NCBI RefSeq assembly: GCF_013184075.1 | Contig: NZ_JABEQQ010000001.1 | Coordinates: forward strand, 124,001 to 188,000 | Direction: 5' to 3' | Length of the DNA: 64,000 nucleotides | DNA from: Lentilactobacillus kribbianus | GTDB taxonomy: Bacteria; Bacillota; Bacilli; Lactobacillales; Lactobacillaceae | Part shown: positions 31,326 to 41,575 of the stretch, in pieces | How positions within the stretch are numbered: the first letter of the stretch is position 1 | Layout: each line of letters begins with the position of its first letter | Notes under the pieces: generated by a model | Told to the model about the DNA's origin: nothing | The model's database searches: none | The model's input: the letters and a program-made list of their open reading frames with translations, nothing else | Position numbers and translations under genes: made by a program

Positions 31326-32190
31326 GGCTGTCCCCCCTTAGCGTTTGGGTAATGGCCATCGTTAATTGATCTAATCCTAACGGCACATCCATTAATGGAA
31401 ATCCTGCCGCTTTTAACTTAGCCGCAAAAGCAGTACTAGTAGGCAGAGTTAGTTGCATTTGTTTAACCCATTTTTTATCACTAAAAATTTGAGCTGGAGT
31501 TCCTACTTTCTGAACGGTTCCAGCACTCATGACTACCACCTGGTCAGCAGCTTGAATTACGTCATCCATTTGATGAGTTACTACAACAATCGTCATATGC
31601 TGTTGTTCATGCAATTGTTGAACCAATTGCATAATTTCATCATGTCCTCTGGGATCTAGCCCAGCGGTGGGTTCATCCAAGATTAAAATTTCCGGTTGCA
31701 TGGCCAAAACTCCAGCAATGGCTACTCGTCGCATTTGTCCTCCCGATAAATCCAATGGTGCCGTATCTTGATACTTTTGTGGTAGTCCCACTAAATCCAT
31801 TGCTTTCAGCCCAGCTTGAAGCGCTTCTTCATCACTGGCTCCATAATTTTTGGGACCAAACATAATATCTTTAATTACAGTTTCTTCAAATAGTTGTTTT
31901 TCGGGAAACTGAAATACCATTCCCACTTGTTTTCTAAGTGGTCGTAAATTTTTATTAGTAGTCTGGTTATCAATGGTAAAATCACCAACAGTAACCGTTC
32001 CATTAGTTGGTTTAAGTAATGCATTAATATGTTGAATTAACGTTGATTTCCCACTACCCGTATGGCCAATAATGGCAGTATAGCTGTCAGCAGAAATAGT
32101 TAGACTAACATCACTTAACGCCTCGTGGGCCTCAGGCGAACCTGCCTGATAAGTATAGCTTACTTGGTCGAATTGTATGTTTGCAGCCAC
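31318..32190 (-). CDS. ecfA2: ECF transporter ATP-binding protein EcfA2
   Basis: A 290-residue ABC ATPase. Walker A is GHTGSGKST at residues 42-50, the signature is LSGGQMRRVA, Walker B is ILILDEPTAGLD, and the switch histidine is in VTHQMDD. It pairs with EcfA1 under EcfT. The start is GTG at 32188-32190, with AGGAG eight bases upstream inside the end of ecfA1, so the genes overlap by 31 bp. Length and motifs are normal. Confidence 0.95.
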   Translation of the reverse strand: MAANIQFDQVSYTYQAGSPEAHEALSDVSLTISADSYTAIIGHTGSGKSTLIQHINALLKPTNGTVTVGDFTIDNQTTNKNLRPLRKQVGMVFQFPEKQLFEETVIKDIMFGPKNYGASDEEALQAGLKAMDLVGLPQKYQDTAPLDLSGGQMRRVAIAGVLAMQPEILILDEPTAGLDPRGHDEIMQLVQQLHEQQHMTIVVVTHQMDDVIQAADQVVVMSAGTVQKVGTPAQIFSDKKWVKQMQLTLPTSTAFAAKLKAAGFPLMDVPLGLDQLTMAITQTLRGDSHE

Positions 32191-32993
32191 TGAATCAGCT
32201 CCTTTTCATCCATGTACTGCTTTGGGATTGGTATATTTTGATCCCGTAAACGCTGCGCTAATTGTACCACAAATGGGGTATCCAAACCGTAGTGGGTTAA
32301 TTTATCAGTTTCTTCAAAAATTTGAGCTGGTGTCGTTTCTTCGACTACCTCGCCCTGATTCAGTAAGAGCACCCGATCGGCTAAGGCGGCTTCATTAATA
32401 TCATGAGTAATTGAAATAACGGTTAAATTGCGTTCAGCTTTTAACTGCCGAATAAGTTGAATAATATCTTGACGACCTAAAGGATCTAACATACTGGTCG
32501 CCTCATCTAAAATAATAATTTGTGGTTCTACCGCCAAAATTCCGGCAATGGCTACTCTTTGTTTTTGACCACCAGATAAACTGGCGGGAATTCGATCTTT
32601 AAAATTCCACATATTAACTAGTTTCAAATTTTTTTCAACTAGTTTTACCATTTGCTCTCGAGGGACTTGGCGATTTTCCAATCCAAAAGCAACGTCTTCT
32701 TCAACCGTGGCTCCTACAAATTGATTATCTGGGTTTTGAAAAACAATGCCAATTTGATCTCTAATGGCAGCCAAATTTTCGTAATTCAAAATTAAGCCCC
32801 CCACAGTAATGGTCCCTGTATCAAATTCTAACAAACCATCAATTAGCTTAGCCAAGGTACTTTTACCACTACCATTTTGACCAATTACTGCTAACCATTC
32901 GCCAGCCTTGACCGCCATAGACAGATCCTTAAATACCGGTGTTTTTTCGTTATATTCAAATGATAAATGATCGACCGTAATGATATTTGCCAT
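32160..32993 (-). CDS. ecfA1: ECF transporter ATP-binding protein EcfA1
   Basis: A 277-residue ABC ATPase. Walker A is GQNGSGKST at residues 38-46, the signature is LSGGQKQRVA, Walker B is IIILDEATSMLD, and the histidine loop is ITHDINE. I start at the ATG at 32991-32993 (MANIITVDHL), preceded by AAGGAAG; a longer frame would run into the intergenic T run. It follows rplQ by 165 bp that contain several possible RNA hairpins. Confidence 0.95.
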   Translation of the reverse strand: MANIITVDHLSFEYNEKTPVFKDLSMAVKAGEWLAVIGQNGSGKSTLAKLIDGLLEFDTGTITVGGLILNYENLAAIRDQIGIVFQNPDNQFVGATVEEDVAFGLENRQVPREQMVKLVEKNLKLVNMWNFKDRIPASLSGGQKQRVAIAGILAVEPQIIILDEATSMLDPLGRQDIIQLIRQLKAERNLTVISITHDINEAALADRVLLLNQGEVVEETTPAQIFEETDKLTHYGLDTPFVVQLAQRLRDQNIPIPKQYMDEKELIQWLQTYNSTK

Positions 32994-33027
32994 CGTTGCT
33001 CTTCCTTTATCTTTTATGTACAAAAAA

Positions 33028-33140
33028 ATCACCCCAGATTAACGGTGCATGAGAACTAACTCTCACATTCAAACTAGACTAGGATAAAATCCACCATCAT
33101 AACGTTCTATACCGAAAATCCGAGTGATTCTCGTGAAAAC
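33028..33140 (-). other. Structured rplQ-ecfA1 intergenic region, possible attenuator or terminator
   Basis: On the minus strand this stretch shows CGAG/CTCG, GGAT/ATCC and TGAGA/TCTCA hairpins in series. It ends in CACC...GGGGTG followed by ATTTTTTT (33022-33045 region). The CACC arm can pair either with the downstream GGGGTG (terminator) or with an upstream GGTGG, which would be mutually exclusive. No promoter with a good -35/-10 pair was found. Confidence 0.4.
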
Positions 33141-33158
33141 AAATTGTTTAATTATAAA

Positions 33159-33542
33159 TTAGTCAACTAATTGTAAAATGACCATTTGAGCACCATCACC
33201 ACGACGTGGCATAGTCTTCATAATGCGAGTGTAACCACCATTACGGTCAGCGTATTTTTCAGCTAATTCGCCAAATACCTTTTGTAAAGCAGTGGTTACA
33301 GTAATATCATCACCATCTTCTTTAACATCGGCAACAACATCACGTAAGTACGAAGCGGCTTGACGACGAGCATGAAGGTCTCCACGCTTGCCAAGTGAGA
33401 TCATTTTATCAGTTGTTGAGCGAACTTCCTTAGCCTTAGCTTCAGTAGTCGTAATTTGACCATTAACAATTAAATCAGTAGTTAAGTTACGTAGCAAAGC
33501 TTTACGGTGTTCACTAGTTCGTTGCAATTTCCGATAACTCAT
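33159..33542 (-). CDS. rplQ: 50S ribosomal protein L17
   Basis: A 127-residue L17, near the peptide exit tunnel. The N-terminal [23 protein letters not shown] and the C-terminal [17 protein letters not shown] blocks are diagnostic. It is the last ribosomal gene of the block, 22 bp after rpoA. Confidence 0.97.
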   Translation of the reverse strand: MSYRKLQRTSEHRKALLRNLTTDLIVNGQITTTEAKAKEVRSTTDKMISLGKRGDLHARRQAASYLRDVVADVKEDGDDITVTTALQKVFGELAEKYADRNGGYTRIMKTMPRRGDGAQMVILQLVD

Positions 33543-33564
33543 GAATGAATGTCCTCCCTATTCT

Positions 33565-34515
33565 TTAGTCTTCTTTGCGCAATGATAATCCAAGAGCTGC
33601 CAATTTTTCCTTAACTTCTTCAAGGGATTTACGGCCCAAGTTACGAACCTTCATCATATCGGCTTCTGACTTATCAGTTAATTCTTGAACAGTATTAATA
33701 CCTGCTCGTTTCAAACAATTGTAAGAACGAACTGAAAGATCTAGTTCTTCGATCGTCATTTCTAGCATTTTTTCCTTGTGTGTTTCTTCTTTCTCGACCA
33801 TGATTTCAGCATTTTTAGCTTCATCGGTGAGATTTACAAACATTTCAAGGTGTTCAGTGAGAATTTTAGCGGCCAAGCTAATTGCTTCACTAGCAGTGAT
33901 AGAGCCATCGCTCCAGACGTCTAATGTCAGCTTGTCGAAATCATCTCTTTGACCAACTCGTGTGCTTTCAACTTGATAGTTAACACGTTCAATTGGGGTA
34001 TAAATGGAATCTACGGCCAAAACACCGATTGGCATTTCAGTACTGCGCTTTTTGTTTTCCACAGCTGATACGTATCCACGACCACGATTAGCCGTTAAAC
34101 GCATGTGGAAAGTAGCACCGTCTGCTACCGTTGCGATGTGAAGATCCGGATTCAAAATAGTAACATCACTACCAGCAACAATGTCTCCAGCTGTTACATC
34201 AGCAGGACCAACTACTTCAATTTCAAGATTTTCTTCTTCGTCCTCAGGTCCATCTAATTTCAAAGAAATTTTCTTAACATTCAAAATAATTTGAGTGACA
34301 TCTTCAACAACACCTTTGATTGTTGAAAATTCATGAAGGACATCGTCAATTTGAATGCTTGTAACTGCGGCGCCGGGAAGAGAAGACAATAAGGTTCTAC
34401 GAAGAGAGTTTCCCAACGTAGTACCATATCCACGTTCCAATGGTTCAACAATTACTTCACCAAAATTATCTGTTTCTTCAACTTTATGAATGTTAGGCTT
34501 TTCAAATTCAATCAT
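33565..34515 (-). CDS. rpoA: RNA polymerase alpha subunit
   Basis: A 316-residue alpha subunit. The N-terminal domain (about 1-230), with [23 protein letters not shown], dimerises and holds beta and beta'. The C-terminal domain (about 250-316), with [16 protein letters not shown] and [11 protein letters not shown], binds UP elements and activators. I use the ATG at 34513-34515 (MIEFEKPN), as in homologues. The ATG three codons upstream is only 3 nt from the AAAGGGG site, so the choice is likely but not certain. Confidence 0.95.
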   Translation of the reverse strand: MIEFEKPNIHKVEETDNFGEVIVEPLERGYGTTLGNSLRRTLLSSLPGAAVTSIQIDDVLHEFSTIKGVVEDVTQIILNVKKISLKLDGPEDEEENLEIEVVGPADVTAGDIVAGSDVTILNPDLHIATVADGATFHMRLTANRGRGYVSAVENKKRSTEMPIGVLAVDSIYTPIERVNYQVESTRVGQRDDFDKLTLDVWSDGSITASEAISLAAKILTEHLEMFVNLTDEAKNAEIMVEKEETHKEKMLEMTIEELDLSVRSYNCLKRAGINTVQELTDKSEADMMKVRNLGRKSLEEVKEKLAALGLSLRKED

Positions 34516-34594
34516 TCTTATCATTAACCCCTTTCAAAACGTGCGAGTTTATTTTCTTAAACATTCGGAAGTGACTCAAAAAACTCCCTCAGTA

Positions 34595-34984
34595 CTAAAC
34601 TCGACGACGCTTTGGAGGACGAGATCCATTATGAGGAACTGGAGTAACGTCACGAATGGCAGTAACTTCCAATCCAGTTGCTTGAAGAGCACGGATAGCT
34701 GATTCACGACCTGAACCAGGACCTTTAACAGCAACTTCAACAGTCTTCATGCCATGTTCCATAGCTGCTTTAGCAGCAGCTTCTGAAGCCATTTGAGCAG
34801 CAAAAGGAGTTGACTTACGGCTACCACGGAATCCAAGCGCACCAGCAGATGACCAAGAAATAGCGTTTCCTTGTGCATCAGTAATCATCACTAACGTATT
34901 GTTAAAAGTTGAGTGAATGTGAGCCACACCGGATTCAACGTTCTTCTTCGTCCGGCGTTTGTGATTTGATTTTCTCTTTACCAT
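34595..34984 (-). CDS. rpsK: 30S ribosomal protein S11
   Basis: A 129-residue S11 of the platform near the mRNA exit. The [15 protein letters not shown] and [13 protein letters not shown] blocks and the end [11 protein letters not shown] are typical. It lies 21 bp after rpsM; 79 bp separate it from rpoA, with no clear regulatory element. Confidence 0.97.
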   Translation of the reverse strand: MVKRKSNHKRRTKKNVESGVAHIHSTFNNTLVMITDAQGNAISWSSAGALGFRGSRKSTPFAAQMASEAAAKAAMEHGMKTVEVAVKGPGSGRESAIRALQATGLEVTAIRDVTPVPHNGSRPPKRRRV

Positions 34985-35005
34985 AGAAATAGATAACCTC
35001 CTTTT

Positions 35006-35377
35006 TTATAAGTTTGATTTCTTACCTGCAACAGCGACAGCCTTACCCTTACGAGTACGAGCGTTGTTTTTAGTATGTTGACCACGAACAGGCAAACCAC
35101 GACGATGACGCATACCTCTGTATGAGCCAATTTCTTGTAGTCGCTTAATGTTCATGCTTACTTCACGACGTAAATCACCTTCGATTTTGTAACCATCAAC
35201 GACGGAACGAATCTTGTCTTCTTGATCAGGAGTTAAATCCCGAACACGGACATCTTCAGACACGCCAGCTTGTTCCAAAATCTTTTTGGCAGTGGTGTTA
35301 CCAATACCATAAATATAAGTTAATCCAATTACAATTCGTTTATCACGAGGTAAATCAATTCCGGCAATACGAGCCAT
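35006..35377 (-). CDS. rpsM: 30S ribosomal protein S13
   Basis: A 123-residue S13 that contacts the 50S head bridge and P-site tRNA. The [20 protein letters not shown] and [19 protein letters not shown] blocks are diagnostic. The ATG at 35375-35377 has GGAGG nine bases upstream; the ATG two codons earlier is too close to that site. Confidence 0.96.
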   Translation of the reverse strand: MARIAGIDLPRDKRIVIGLTYIYGIGNTTAKKILEQAGVSEDVRVRDLTPDQEDKIRSVVDGYKIEGDLRREVSMNIKRLQEIGSYRGMRHRRGLPVRGQHTKNNARTRKGKAVAVAGKKSNL

Positions 35378-35400
35378 TAACATGCACCTCCTAGTTTCGT

Positions 35401-35520
35401 TTATTTACCTTGACGTTGTTTATGCTTAGGGTTAGCAGAGCAAATAACCATTACTCGACCCTTACGCTTAATAACACGGCAATGTTCACACATTGGTTTT
35501 ACAGATGGTCTTACTTTCAT
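35401..35520 (-). CDS. rpmJ: 50S ribosomal protein L36
   Basis: A 39-residue protein starting [14 protein letters not shown]. The zinc ligands C11, C14, C27 and H33 are present, so this is the zinc-binding form of L36. It sits between infA and rpsM, as in most Firmicutes, with AGGAGG before the ATG at 35518-35520. Confidence 0.95.
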   Translation of the reverse strand: MKVRPSVKPMCEHCRVIKRKGRVMVICSANPKHKQRQGK

Positions 35521-35556
35521 TTTTAACCCTCCTTAAAAAATGACAAAGACTGTTTA

Positions 35557-35775
35557 TTACTTAAATCGATAAGTAATTCGACCTTTACTTAGGTCGTAAG
35601 GAGACATTTCAACAGTAACTTTGTCGCCGGGTAAAATTCGAATGTAATGCATTCTAATTTTCCCAGAAACGTGAGCTAAGATTTCGTGGCCATTTTCTAA
35701 TTCAACCCGAAACATAGCATTTGGTAAAGTTTCAGTAACTTTACCTTCAATTTCAATAACATTATCCTTAGCCAT
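35557..35775 (-). CDS. infA: Translation initiation factor IF-1
   Basis: A 72-residue OB-fold protein that occupies the ribosomal A site during initiation. The [21 protein letters not shown] and [19 protein letters not shown] blocks are diagnostic. A promoter (35838-35866) precedes it, so the infA-rpmJ-rpsM-rpsK-rpoA-rplQ segment may be transcribed separately. No map gene lies between adk and infA. Confidence 0.97.
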   Translation of the reverse strand: MAKDNVIEIEGKVTETLPNAMFRVELENGHEILAHVSGKIRMHYIRILPGDKVTVEMSPYDLSKGRITYRFK

Positions 35776-35837
35776 TATTTACACCTCCAACTGAAAAGTT
35801 AGATTGACACTACTCATCAACACAATAGCTAACGACC

Positions 35838-35866
35838 AGTCTACCATAATTAAATTAGCATATCAA
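35838..35866 (-). promoter_or_regulatory. Internal promoter before infA
   Basis: On the minus strand: -35 TTGATA (35861-35866), 17-bp spacer, -10 TAGACT (35838-35843). It lies in the adk-infA gap and would drive the alpha-operon segment. Confidence 0.6.
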
Positions 35867-35891
35867 TCTTGTAGTCCAAAACAATGGAGGG

Positions 35892-36548
35892 CTATAGTGA
35901 ACGTAATACAGCGTCCATGTCCTGCCAAACAGCATCAATATCTTGATCACCATTCACATTATGAAGCAAGTTACGTTCATCATAGTATGACACTAAAGGA
36001 GTATTCATTTTGATGTTAACGTCCAAACGATTCTTAACCGCTTCTGGTTTATCGTCGTCACGTTGATAAAACTCGTGGCTACCACAAACATCACAAGTAT
36101 CAGGAACCTTTGGCATGTGGTACAACTTATGATAAGTTGCGCCACACTTTTTACAAATGAAGCGACCAGTCAAACGATCAGTTAAAATCGCTGGATCGAC
36201 TTCAATATTAATCACTGCACTTAAAGGTTTGTTCAAAACATCAGTCATTTCAGCTAAAGCATCAGCTTGAGCCAAAGTACGTGGGTAACCATCTAAGAGA
36301 AATCCATCCTTAGTATCTGCTTGACTTAGACGTTCTTTAACGATTCCGTTTGTAACTTCATCCGGAACCAAATCGCCTTTATCAATAAATTCTTTGGCTT
36401 TCATTCCCATTTCCGTTTTATTTGCCATGGCTTCACGGAACATGTCACCAGTGGAAATATGAGGAATGTTGTAATTATCCACAATATACTGTGCTTGAGT
36501 ACCTTTACCAGCACCAGGCAATCCCATTAAAATTAAGTTTAATGCCAT
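35892..36548 (-). CDS. adk: Adenylate kinase
   Basis: A 218-residue long-form kinase interconverting AMP, ADP and ATP. The P-loop is [10 protein letters not shown] at residues 9-18. The LID domain carries four cysteines (C132, C135, C152, C155), as in zinc-containing Gram-positive enzymes. DGYPRT is the AMP-side motif. It follows secY by 33 bp, in the standard secY-adk order. Confidence 0.96.
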   Translation of the reverse strand: MALNLILMGLPGAGKGTQAQYIVDNYNIPHISTGDMFREAMANKTEMGMKAKEFIDKGDLVPDEVTNGIVKERLSQADTKDGFLLDGYPRTLAQADALAEMTDVLNKPLSAVINIEVDPAILTDRLTGRFICKKCGATYHKLYHMPKVPDTCDVCGSHEFYQRDDDKPEAVKNRLDVNIKMNTPLVSYYDERNLLHNVNGDQDIDAVWQDMDAVLRSL

Positions 36549-36581
36549 TCTAATTTCCTCCAGTTATTCGAGTGTTTCTCA

Positions 36582-37898
36582 CTACGCTTGGTCAGGATTA
36601 GGTTTTTTAATGAAGCCAACGTATTCACGTTTCATCATTAATCCCCGAATCTGACTAATAGTTTCGATAGCCACCCCAACAACAATTAGCAAACTAGTAC
36701 CACCAAGACCAATTGATTCACTTAATTGCCATACGTTTTGAGCAATTAATGGTAATAATGCCACAATTCCTAAGAATAGTGAACCAACGGTACTTAATCT
36801 CATCAGCAATCCGGAAACATAAGATTGAGTCTCATGTCCTGGCCAAATGCCTGGAATGTAACTACCCTGCTTTTGCAAGTTTTCCGCTAATTTCTCAGGG
36901 TTAACTTGAACAAAGGCATAGAAGAAAGTAAACATAATGATTAATAACGTATAAAGTGTTGCCCCTGTTGGGGTTTGCATGTTGAAGATGTTAGTCATTA
37001 CTTGGTACCAGGTATCTGCTGAATGATTCTTTGCAAAAACCATTAAAATGGTTTGTGGTGTAGAGATGAATGAACTGGCAAAAATGACAGGAATCACCCC
37101 AGCCACGTTAACCTTTAATGGTAAGTAACTACTATCAGAAGCACCTGCTACTCGACGAGTATATTGGATAGGTACACGCCGTTCGGCTTGTTGTACCCAA
37201 GTTACCCAAGTCACAATTACTAAAATTGCAATTACCAAAACAATTGAATATAGAATTGGTTGCCACAAATCTTGTGGCTCAACTCCAACAAAGAATTGTT
37301 GATAAACTTGAGCAATTCCTGAAGGCACTCTGGCAATAATACCAGCAAAGATAATCATGGAAATACCATTACCAATACCCTTTTCAGTGATCATATCACC
37401 CATCCAAGTGGTTAACATAGAGCCACCAGTTAGAATAATTCCAATGGTGATAAATGTTGAAGTGCTTGGATTCTTAACTAAGTTTAAACTACTTAACGTG
37501 TTAAACCCGGCTGTGATACCAATCGATTGGAAAAAGGCAAGAACAACAGTCAAGTAACGAGTTACTTGATTCAACTTGCGTCGTCCAACTTCACCTTGTT
37601 TTCCCCATTCCACAAAACGTGGCACGATATCCATTTGGAGAAGTTGAACAATAATTTGAGCAGTAATATAAGGCGAAACACCCATCGCAAAAATCGAATA
37701 ATTAGTAAGACCGCCACCACTAAACGTGTTTAACATACTTACCAATCCTGATGATGCAACGGATTGTAACGCTTGAGCATTAATACCTGGAACCGTAATG
37801 TACGCCCCTAGTCTGAAAATGACTAGAACCATTAAAGTGAAAAGAATCTTGTTTCTAATATCTTTAACTTTAAACGCACCTTTTAAGGTCGAAAGCAT
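36582..37898 (-). CDS. secY: Preprotein translocase subunit SecY
   Basis: A 438-residue channel subunit with ten predicted membrane spans. The N-terminal FKVKDIRNKILFTL and the GIGNGISMIIFAGI blocks are typical. The cytoplasmic loop with RRVPIQYTRR binds the ribosome or SecA. The start overlaps the rplO stop by one base, so the two are translationally coupled. Confidence 0.96.
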   Translation of the reverse strand: MLSTLKGAFKVKDIRNKILFTLMVLVIFRLGAYITVPGINAQALQSVASSGLVSMLNTFSGGGLTNYSIFAMGVSPYITAQIIVQLLQMDIVPRFVEWGKQGEVGRRKLNQVTRYLTVVLAFFQSIGITAGFNTLSSLNLVKNPSTSTFITIGIILTGGSMLTTWMGDMITEKGIGNGISMIIFAGIIARVPSGIAQVYQQFFVGVEPQDLWQPILYSIVLVIAILVIVTWVTWVQQAERRVPIQYTRRVAGASDSSYLPLKVNVAGVIPVIFASSFISTPQTILMVFAKNHSADTWYQVMTNIFNMQTPTGATLYTLLIIMFTFFYAFVQVNPEKLAENLQKQGSYIPGIWPGHETQSYVSGLLMRLSTVGSLFLGIVALLPLIAQNVWQLSESIGLGGTSLLIVVGVAIETISQIRGLMMKREYVGFIKKPNPDQA

Positions 37899-38332
37899 TA
37901 AATCACCTCGATTTTACCGCCAGCGTTTTCAATTGCTTCTTGAGCAGATTTAGAAAATTTGTTGGCTTTAACAGTCAACTTCTTAGTGATTTCGCCTTCG
38001 CCAAGAATCTTGATTCCGCTCTTAGCGTTTTTAACGATGCCTGAAGTCAACAACAATTCTGGAGTTACTTCAGTGCCTTCGTCAAAGACGTTTAATTTAG
38101 CAACGTTAACAACAGCAAATTCTTTCCGGTTAATGTTGTTAAAACCACGCTTAGGAATACGACGGTACAATGGCATTTGGCCACCTTCAAAACCTACACG
38201 AGTCTTACTACGAGCCTTTTGACCTTTTTGACCACGTCCAGCAGTCTTACCTTTTCCGGCAGAACGGCCCCGGCCTTTACGCATACGACTTGAACGTGAT
38301 CCTTCAGCAGCTTTAAGTTCATTCAACTTCAT
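37898..38332 (-). CDS. rplO: 50S ribosomal protein L15
   Basis: A 144-residue L15. The Gly/Arg-rich N-terminal arm ([20 protein letters not shown]) threads through 23S rRNA, and the globular part ends [12 protein letters not shown]. Its stop overlaps the secY start by one base. Confidence 0.97.
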   Translation of the reverse strand: MKLNELKAAEGSRSSRMRKGRGRSAGKGKTAGRGQKGQKARSKTRVGFEGGQMPLYRRIPKRGFNNINRKEFAVVNVAKLNVFDEGTEVTPELLLTSGIVKNAKSGIKILGEGEITKKLTVKANKFSKSAQEAIENAGGKIEVI

Positions 38333-38363
38333 GAAATTGGCACCTCCTTTTTATTAATTAATA

Positions 38364-38549
38364 TTAATCGTTAACTTGTTCAACTTCGATAAGGTGAGCA
38401 ATGTGGAAAAGTGCTCCCCGAATTGATTCGTTGTCAGGTTTAACAACTGAACTGTTGACGCGGCCCAAGCCAAGCGCCTTAACAATCTTACGTTGTTTAG
38501 GGAGGCGATGAGTTGCGCTACGTTTTAAAGTAATCTTTAATTGAGCCAT
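38364..38549 (-). CDS. rpmD: 50S ribosomal protein L30
   Basis: A 61-residue L30 with the [25 protein letters not shown] block. It lies between rpsE (13 bp) and rplO (31 bp), in the usual spc order. Confidence 0.96.
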   Translation of the reverse strand: MAQLKITLKRSATHRLPKQRKIVKALGLGRVNSSVVKPDNESIRGALFHIAHLIEVEQVND

Positions 38550-38562
38550 CTTTGTTCCCTCC

Positions 38563-39066
38563 TTATTCAGCTAAATGTGCGGTTGAAACGCCCCGTAATG
38601 CTGAAACTTCGTTAGCATTTTTCAATGCTTCCAAACCAGCAAAAGTAGCTCGGACAACGTTGACAGGAGTGTTTGAACCTAGACGTTTACTGGTAACATC
38701 ATCAATACCAGCTAATTCCATAACGGCACGAACAGCGCCACCGGCTGCAACACCAGAACCTTCTTCGGCTGGCTTCAACATAATACGGCCACCACCGAAA
38801 GTTCCAATAATTTCGTGAGGAATTGTAGTACCAACGATAGGAACTTCGATTAAGTTTTTACGTGCAGCTTCAACAGCTTTACGAATGGCTTCAGGAACTT
38901 CTTGAGCTTTACCAGTACCAAAGCCAACATGACCGTGCTTGTCTCCGACAACAACTAAAGCAGCGAAACGTAGACGACGTCCACCTTTAACAACTTTAGT
39001 GATCCGGTTAATAGATACAACATTATCTTCAAGCTCTAATTTATCGGGATCAATAAACTTTTTCAT
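38563..39066 (-). CDS. rpsE: 30S ribosomal protein S5
   Basis: A 167-residue S5 involved in decoding accuracy. The N-terminal double-stranded-RNA-binding fold contains [22 protein letters not shown], and the C-terminal domain contains [12 protein letters not shown]. It is 20 bp after rplR. Confidence 0.97.
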   Translation of the reverse strand: MKKFIDPDKLELEDNVVSINRITKVVKGGRRLRFAALVVVGDKHGHVGFGTGKAQEVPEAIRKAVEAARKNLIEVPIVGTTIPHEIIGTFGGGRIMLKPAEEGSGVAAGGAVRAVMELAGIDDVTSKRLGSNTPVNVVRATFAGLEALKNANEVSALRGVSTAHLAE

Positions 39067-39086
39067 GTGTGGTTATTCCTCCTTCT

Positions 39087-39449
39087 TTAGAATTCTAATC
39101 CGTTCTCGCGAGCTGATTCAGCGAGAGCTTGGACCCGACCATGGTAGATGTATCCGCCACGATCAAACACAACGTTCTTAATGTTTTTAGCAGCTGCACG
39201 TTCTGCAACTAATTTACCAACACTAACTGCTTGTTCAGTTTTGGTACCACTGATGGCAGAGTCCAGTGTTGAGGCACTAACAAGCGTTACACCCGCTACG
39301 TCATCAATGACTTGAGCGTAGATGTTTTTGTTAGAACGGTACACATTCAAGCGTGGGCGCTCGGCAGTACCAGAGATCTTATTCCGGACACGATTATGAC
39401 GTCGTTGCCGATTTTTGTTCTTATCTGGTTTTGAAATCAAAATAGTCAC
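39087..39449 (-). CDS. rplR: 50S ribosomal protein L18
   Basis: A 120-residue L18 that binds 5S rRNA. The N-terminal [19 protein letters not shown] arm and the [18 protein letters not shown] block are diagnostic. It is 25 bp after rplF. Confidence 0.97.
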   Translation of the reverse strand: MTILISKPDKNKNRQRRHNRVRNKISGTAERPRLNVYRSNKNIYAQVIDDVAGVTLVSASTLDSAISGTKTEQAVSVGKLVAERAAAKNIKNVVFDRGGYIYHGRVQALAESARENGLEF

Positions 39450-39474
39450 CTCAAATTTTATTTAGGCTGATAAA

Positions 39475-40014
39475 TTACTTACCAGTCTTACCTTCTTTAC
39501 GAATAATGTGTTCGTTTTCGTAACGAATACCTTTACCTTTGTAAGGTTCTGGTGAACGTACGGCACGAACTTTAGCAGCAAAATCACCAACGTGTTGCTT
39601 GCTAATTCCACTCATATTAATAGTAGTATTATCAGGAACTTCAACAGTTACGTCTTCAGGAACCTGCATTTCTACAGGGTTTGAATAACCAACGTTTAAA
39701 GTTAATGTCTTACCTTTAAGTTGTGCACGGTAACCAACACCGACAAGTTTCAATGTTTTCTTGAAACCATCTGTAACCCCTTCAACCATGTTGCTGAAGT
39801 TGGCACGTGAAGTACCATGAAGTGCACGAACTTTGTTATTGTAATTACCAACTGGTTCAAAGTTAACTTCGTTGCCATCAATGTTCATCTTTACGTGATC
39901 TGAAAATTCACGGCTCAAAGTACCTTTAGCACCTTTAACAGTAATAACGTTACCTTCTTGCTTTACTTCCACACCGGCAGGTAAAACAACAGTTTTATAA
40001 CCAATACGACTCAT
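39475..40014 (-). CDS. rplF: 50S ribosomal protein L6
   Basis: A 179-residue two-domain protein of the GTPase-associated region. [15 protein letters not shown] opens it and [20 protein letters not shown] near the C-terminus is the family signature. It is 29 bp after rpsH. Confidence 0.97.
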   Translation of the reverse strand: MSRIGYKTVVLPAGVEVKQEGNVITVKGAKGTLSREFSDHVKMNIDGNEVNFEPVGNYNNKVRALHGTSRANFSNMVEGVTDGFKKTLKLVGVGYRAQLKGKTLTLNVGYSNPVEMQVPEDVTVEVPDNTTINMSGISKQHVGDFAAKVRAVRSPEPYKGKGIRYENEHIIRKEGKTGK

Positions 40015-40043
40015 TTATTTCACCTCCAATTCCTATTAGATTT

Positions 40044-40442
40044 TTACCAAACGTAAGCGAGAACTTCGCCACCGACTTTTTGGGCACGAGCCTCTTTGTC
40101 AGTAATAACACCGTTTGATGTAGAAATGATTGCAATTCCTAAACCATTAAGAACCTTAGGAACAGCATCTGCTTTAACGTATGAACGCAAACCAGGTTTT
40201 GAGATTCGTTTCAAGCCAGTAATAACACGGGTGTTATCTTTACTGTACTTAAGGAAAACACGAATTACGCCTTGCTTGTCGTCATCAATGTATTCAACAT
40301 CGCGTACAAAACCCTCACGTTTGAGAATTTCAGCAATGTCACTTTTGATTTTTGAAGCAGGTACTTCAACTGTTTCGTGACGAACCATGTTGGCGTTACG
40401 AATACGAGTTAAAAAGTCTGCAATTGGATCAGTCATAGACAT
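40044..40442 (-). CDS. rpsH: 30S ribosomal protein S8
   Basis: A 132-residue S8, a primary 16S rRNA binder and translational regulator of spc operons in E. coli. The [15 protein letters not shown] and [14 protein letters not shown] blocks are diagnostic. GGAGG is ten bases before the ATG at 40440-40442; a second ATG two codons later is also possible. Confidence 0.96.
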   Translation of the reverse strand: MSMTDPIADFLTRIRNANMVRHETVEVPASKIKSDIAEILKREGFVRDVEYIDDDKQGVIRVFLKYSKDNTRVITGLKRISKPGLRSYVKADAVPKVLNGLGIAIISTSNGVITDKEARAQKVGGEVLAYVW

Positions 40443-40475
40443 GTGCGAACAACCTCCTTTTTTAAAGTTTTATTT

Positions 40476-40661
40476 TTACCAACTAGCTTTTTTCATACCA
40501 GGAATTTGACCTTCATGAGCGAGTTGACGAAGGCAAATACGGCAAAGATGGAACTTTTGGTAGACTGCCCGAGGACGGCCACAACGTTCGCAACGAGTGT
40601 AAGCTTGAGTTGAGAACTTTGCTGGACGTTCACTTTTTACAATCAATGATTTTTTAGCCAA
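40476..40661 (-). CDS. rpsN: 30S ribosomal protein S14, zinc-binding short form
   Basis: A 61-residue type Z S14. The zinc ribbon has C-x2-C pairs CERC and CRIC. The start is TTG at 40659-40661 with AGGAGG eight bases upstream; this gives [15 protein letters not shown], the conserved N-terminus. A longer frame through rplE is not coding. Confidence 0.95.
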   Translation of the reverse strand: MAKKSLIVKSERPAKFSTQAYTRCERCGRPRAVYQKFHLCRICLRQLAHEGQIPGMKKASW

Positions 40662-40677
40662 TGTAAAACCTCCTAAA

Positions 40678-41220
40678 TTACTTTGCGAATGGCATACCGA
40701 ATTGGCCCAATAATTCATGAGCTTCTTCATCGGTATCAGCAGTAGTGACAATAACGATATCTAAACCACGAACACGATTAACATCATCATAATCGATTTC
40801 AGGGAAGATCAATTGTTCACGTACACCTAACGTATAGTTACCACGACCATCAAATGACTTGCTTGAAACACCATGGAAGTCACGGACACGAGGAAGGGAA
40901 ACGTTGATTAACTTATCAAGGAAATCATACATACGTTCACCACGAAGGGTTACTTTAGCACCGATTGACATACCTTCACGTAAACGGAAACCGGCGATTG
41001 ATTTCTTGGCTTTAGTAACCATAGGTTTTTGACCAGAAATCAATGCTAATTCAGCAACAGCTTCATCAAGGTTCTTGGCGTTTGTAACAGCGTCACCAAC
41101 ACCCATGTTCAAAACGATTTTATCAAGCTTTGGAGCTTGCATAATTGATGAATAATTGAATTTTTCCATCAAACTTGGAGTAATTTCATTTGAATACTTT
41201 TCTTGTAAACGACTTGTCAT
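40678..41220 (-). CDS. rplE: 50S ribosomal protein L5
   Basis: A 180-residue L5 that binds 5S rRNA and contacts the P-site t[13 protein letters not shown] and [15 protein letters not shown]-type blocks are present. I use the ATG at 41218-41220 ([11 protein letters not shown]), with AGGAGG ten bases upstream; the longer frame enters rplX. Confidence 0.96.
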   Translation of the reverse strand: MTSRLQEKYSNEITPSLMEKFNYSSIMQAPKLDKIVLNMGVGDAVTNAKNLDEAVAELALISGQKPMVTKAKKSIAGFRLREGMSIGAKVTLRGERMYDFLDKLINVSLPRVRDFHGVSSKSFDGRGNYTLGVREQLIFPEIDYDDVNRVRGLDIVIVTTADTDEEAHELLGQFGMPFAK

Positions 41221-41239
41221 TAAGTATGTTCCTCCTTTC

Positions 41240-41548
41240 TTAGTCGATAGTCTTGTTTGACTTCTTTGCGAAACGAACTTTTTTGCCATCTTCTACTCGG
41301 AACCCAACACGAGTTGGTTCGTTAGTTGATGGGTCGATAAGCATTACGTTAGAAACTTGAATTGGAGCTTCGGTATCAACAATCCCACCTTGAGGGTTTG
41401 CTTGAGAAGCCTTGGTATGTTTCTTAACCATGTTAATGCCTTCAACGATAACGCGGTTTTTAGAAGCAATAGTCTTAGTAACTGTTCCTTCTTTACCCTT
41501 GTCCTTGCCAGCGATCACACGGACTTTGTCACCAGTTTTAATAAACAT
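41240..41548 (-). CDS. rplX: 50S ribosomal protein L24
   Basis: A 102-residue KOW-domain assembly initiator. The [20 protein letters not shown] block is diagnostic. The ATG at 41546-41548 has AGGAGG eight bases upstream, and the family starts at this residue. Confidence 0.96.
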   Translation of the reverse strand: MFIKTGDKVRVIAGKDKGKEGTVTKTIASKNRVIVEGINMVKKHTKASQANPQGGIVDTEAPIQVSNVMLIDPSTNEPTRVGFRVEDGKKVRFAKKSNKTID

Positions 41549-41575
41549 TATGGGCACCTCCTTATTTTTGGTAGA

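Noticed and set aside
40662-40751. Longer S14 starting upstream of the TTG
   Set aside because: The extension overlaps rplE in another frame, and the AGGAGG site fits only the TTG at 40659-40661.
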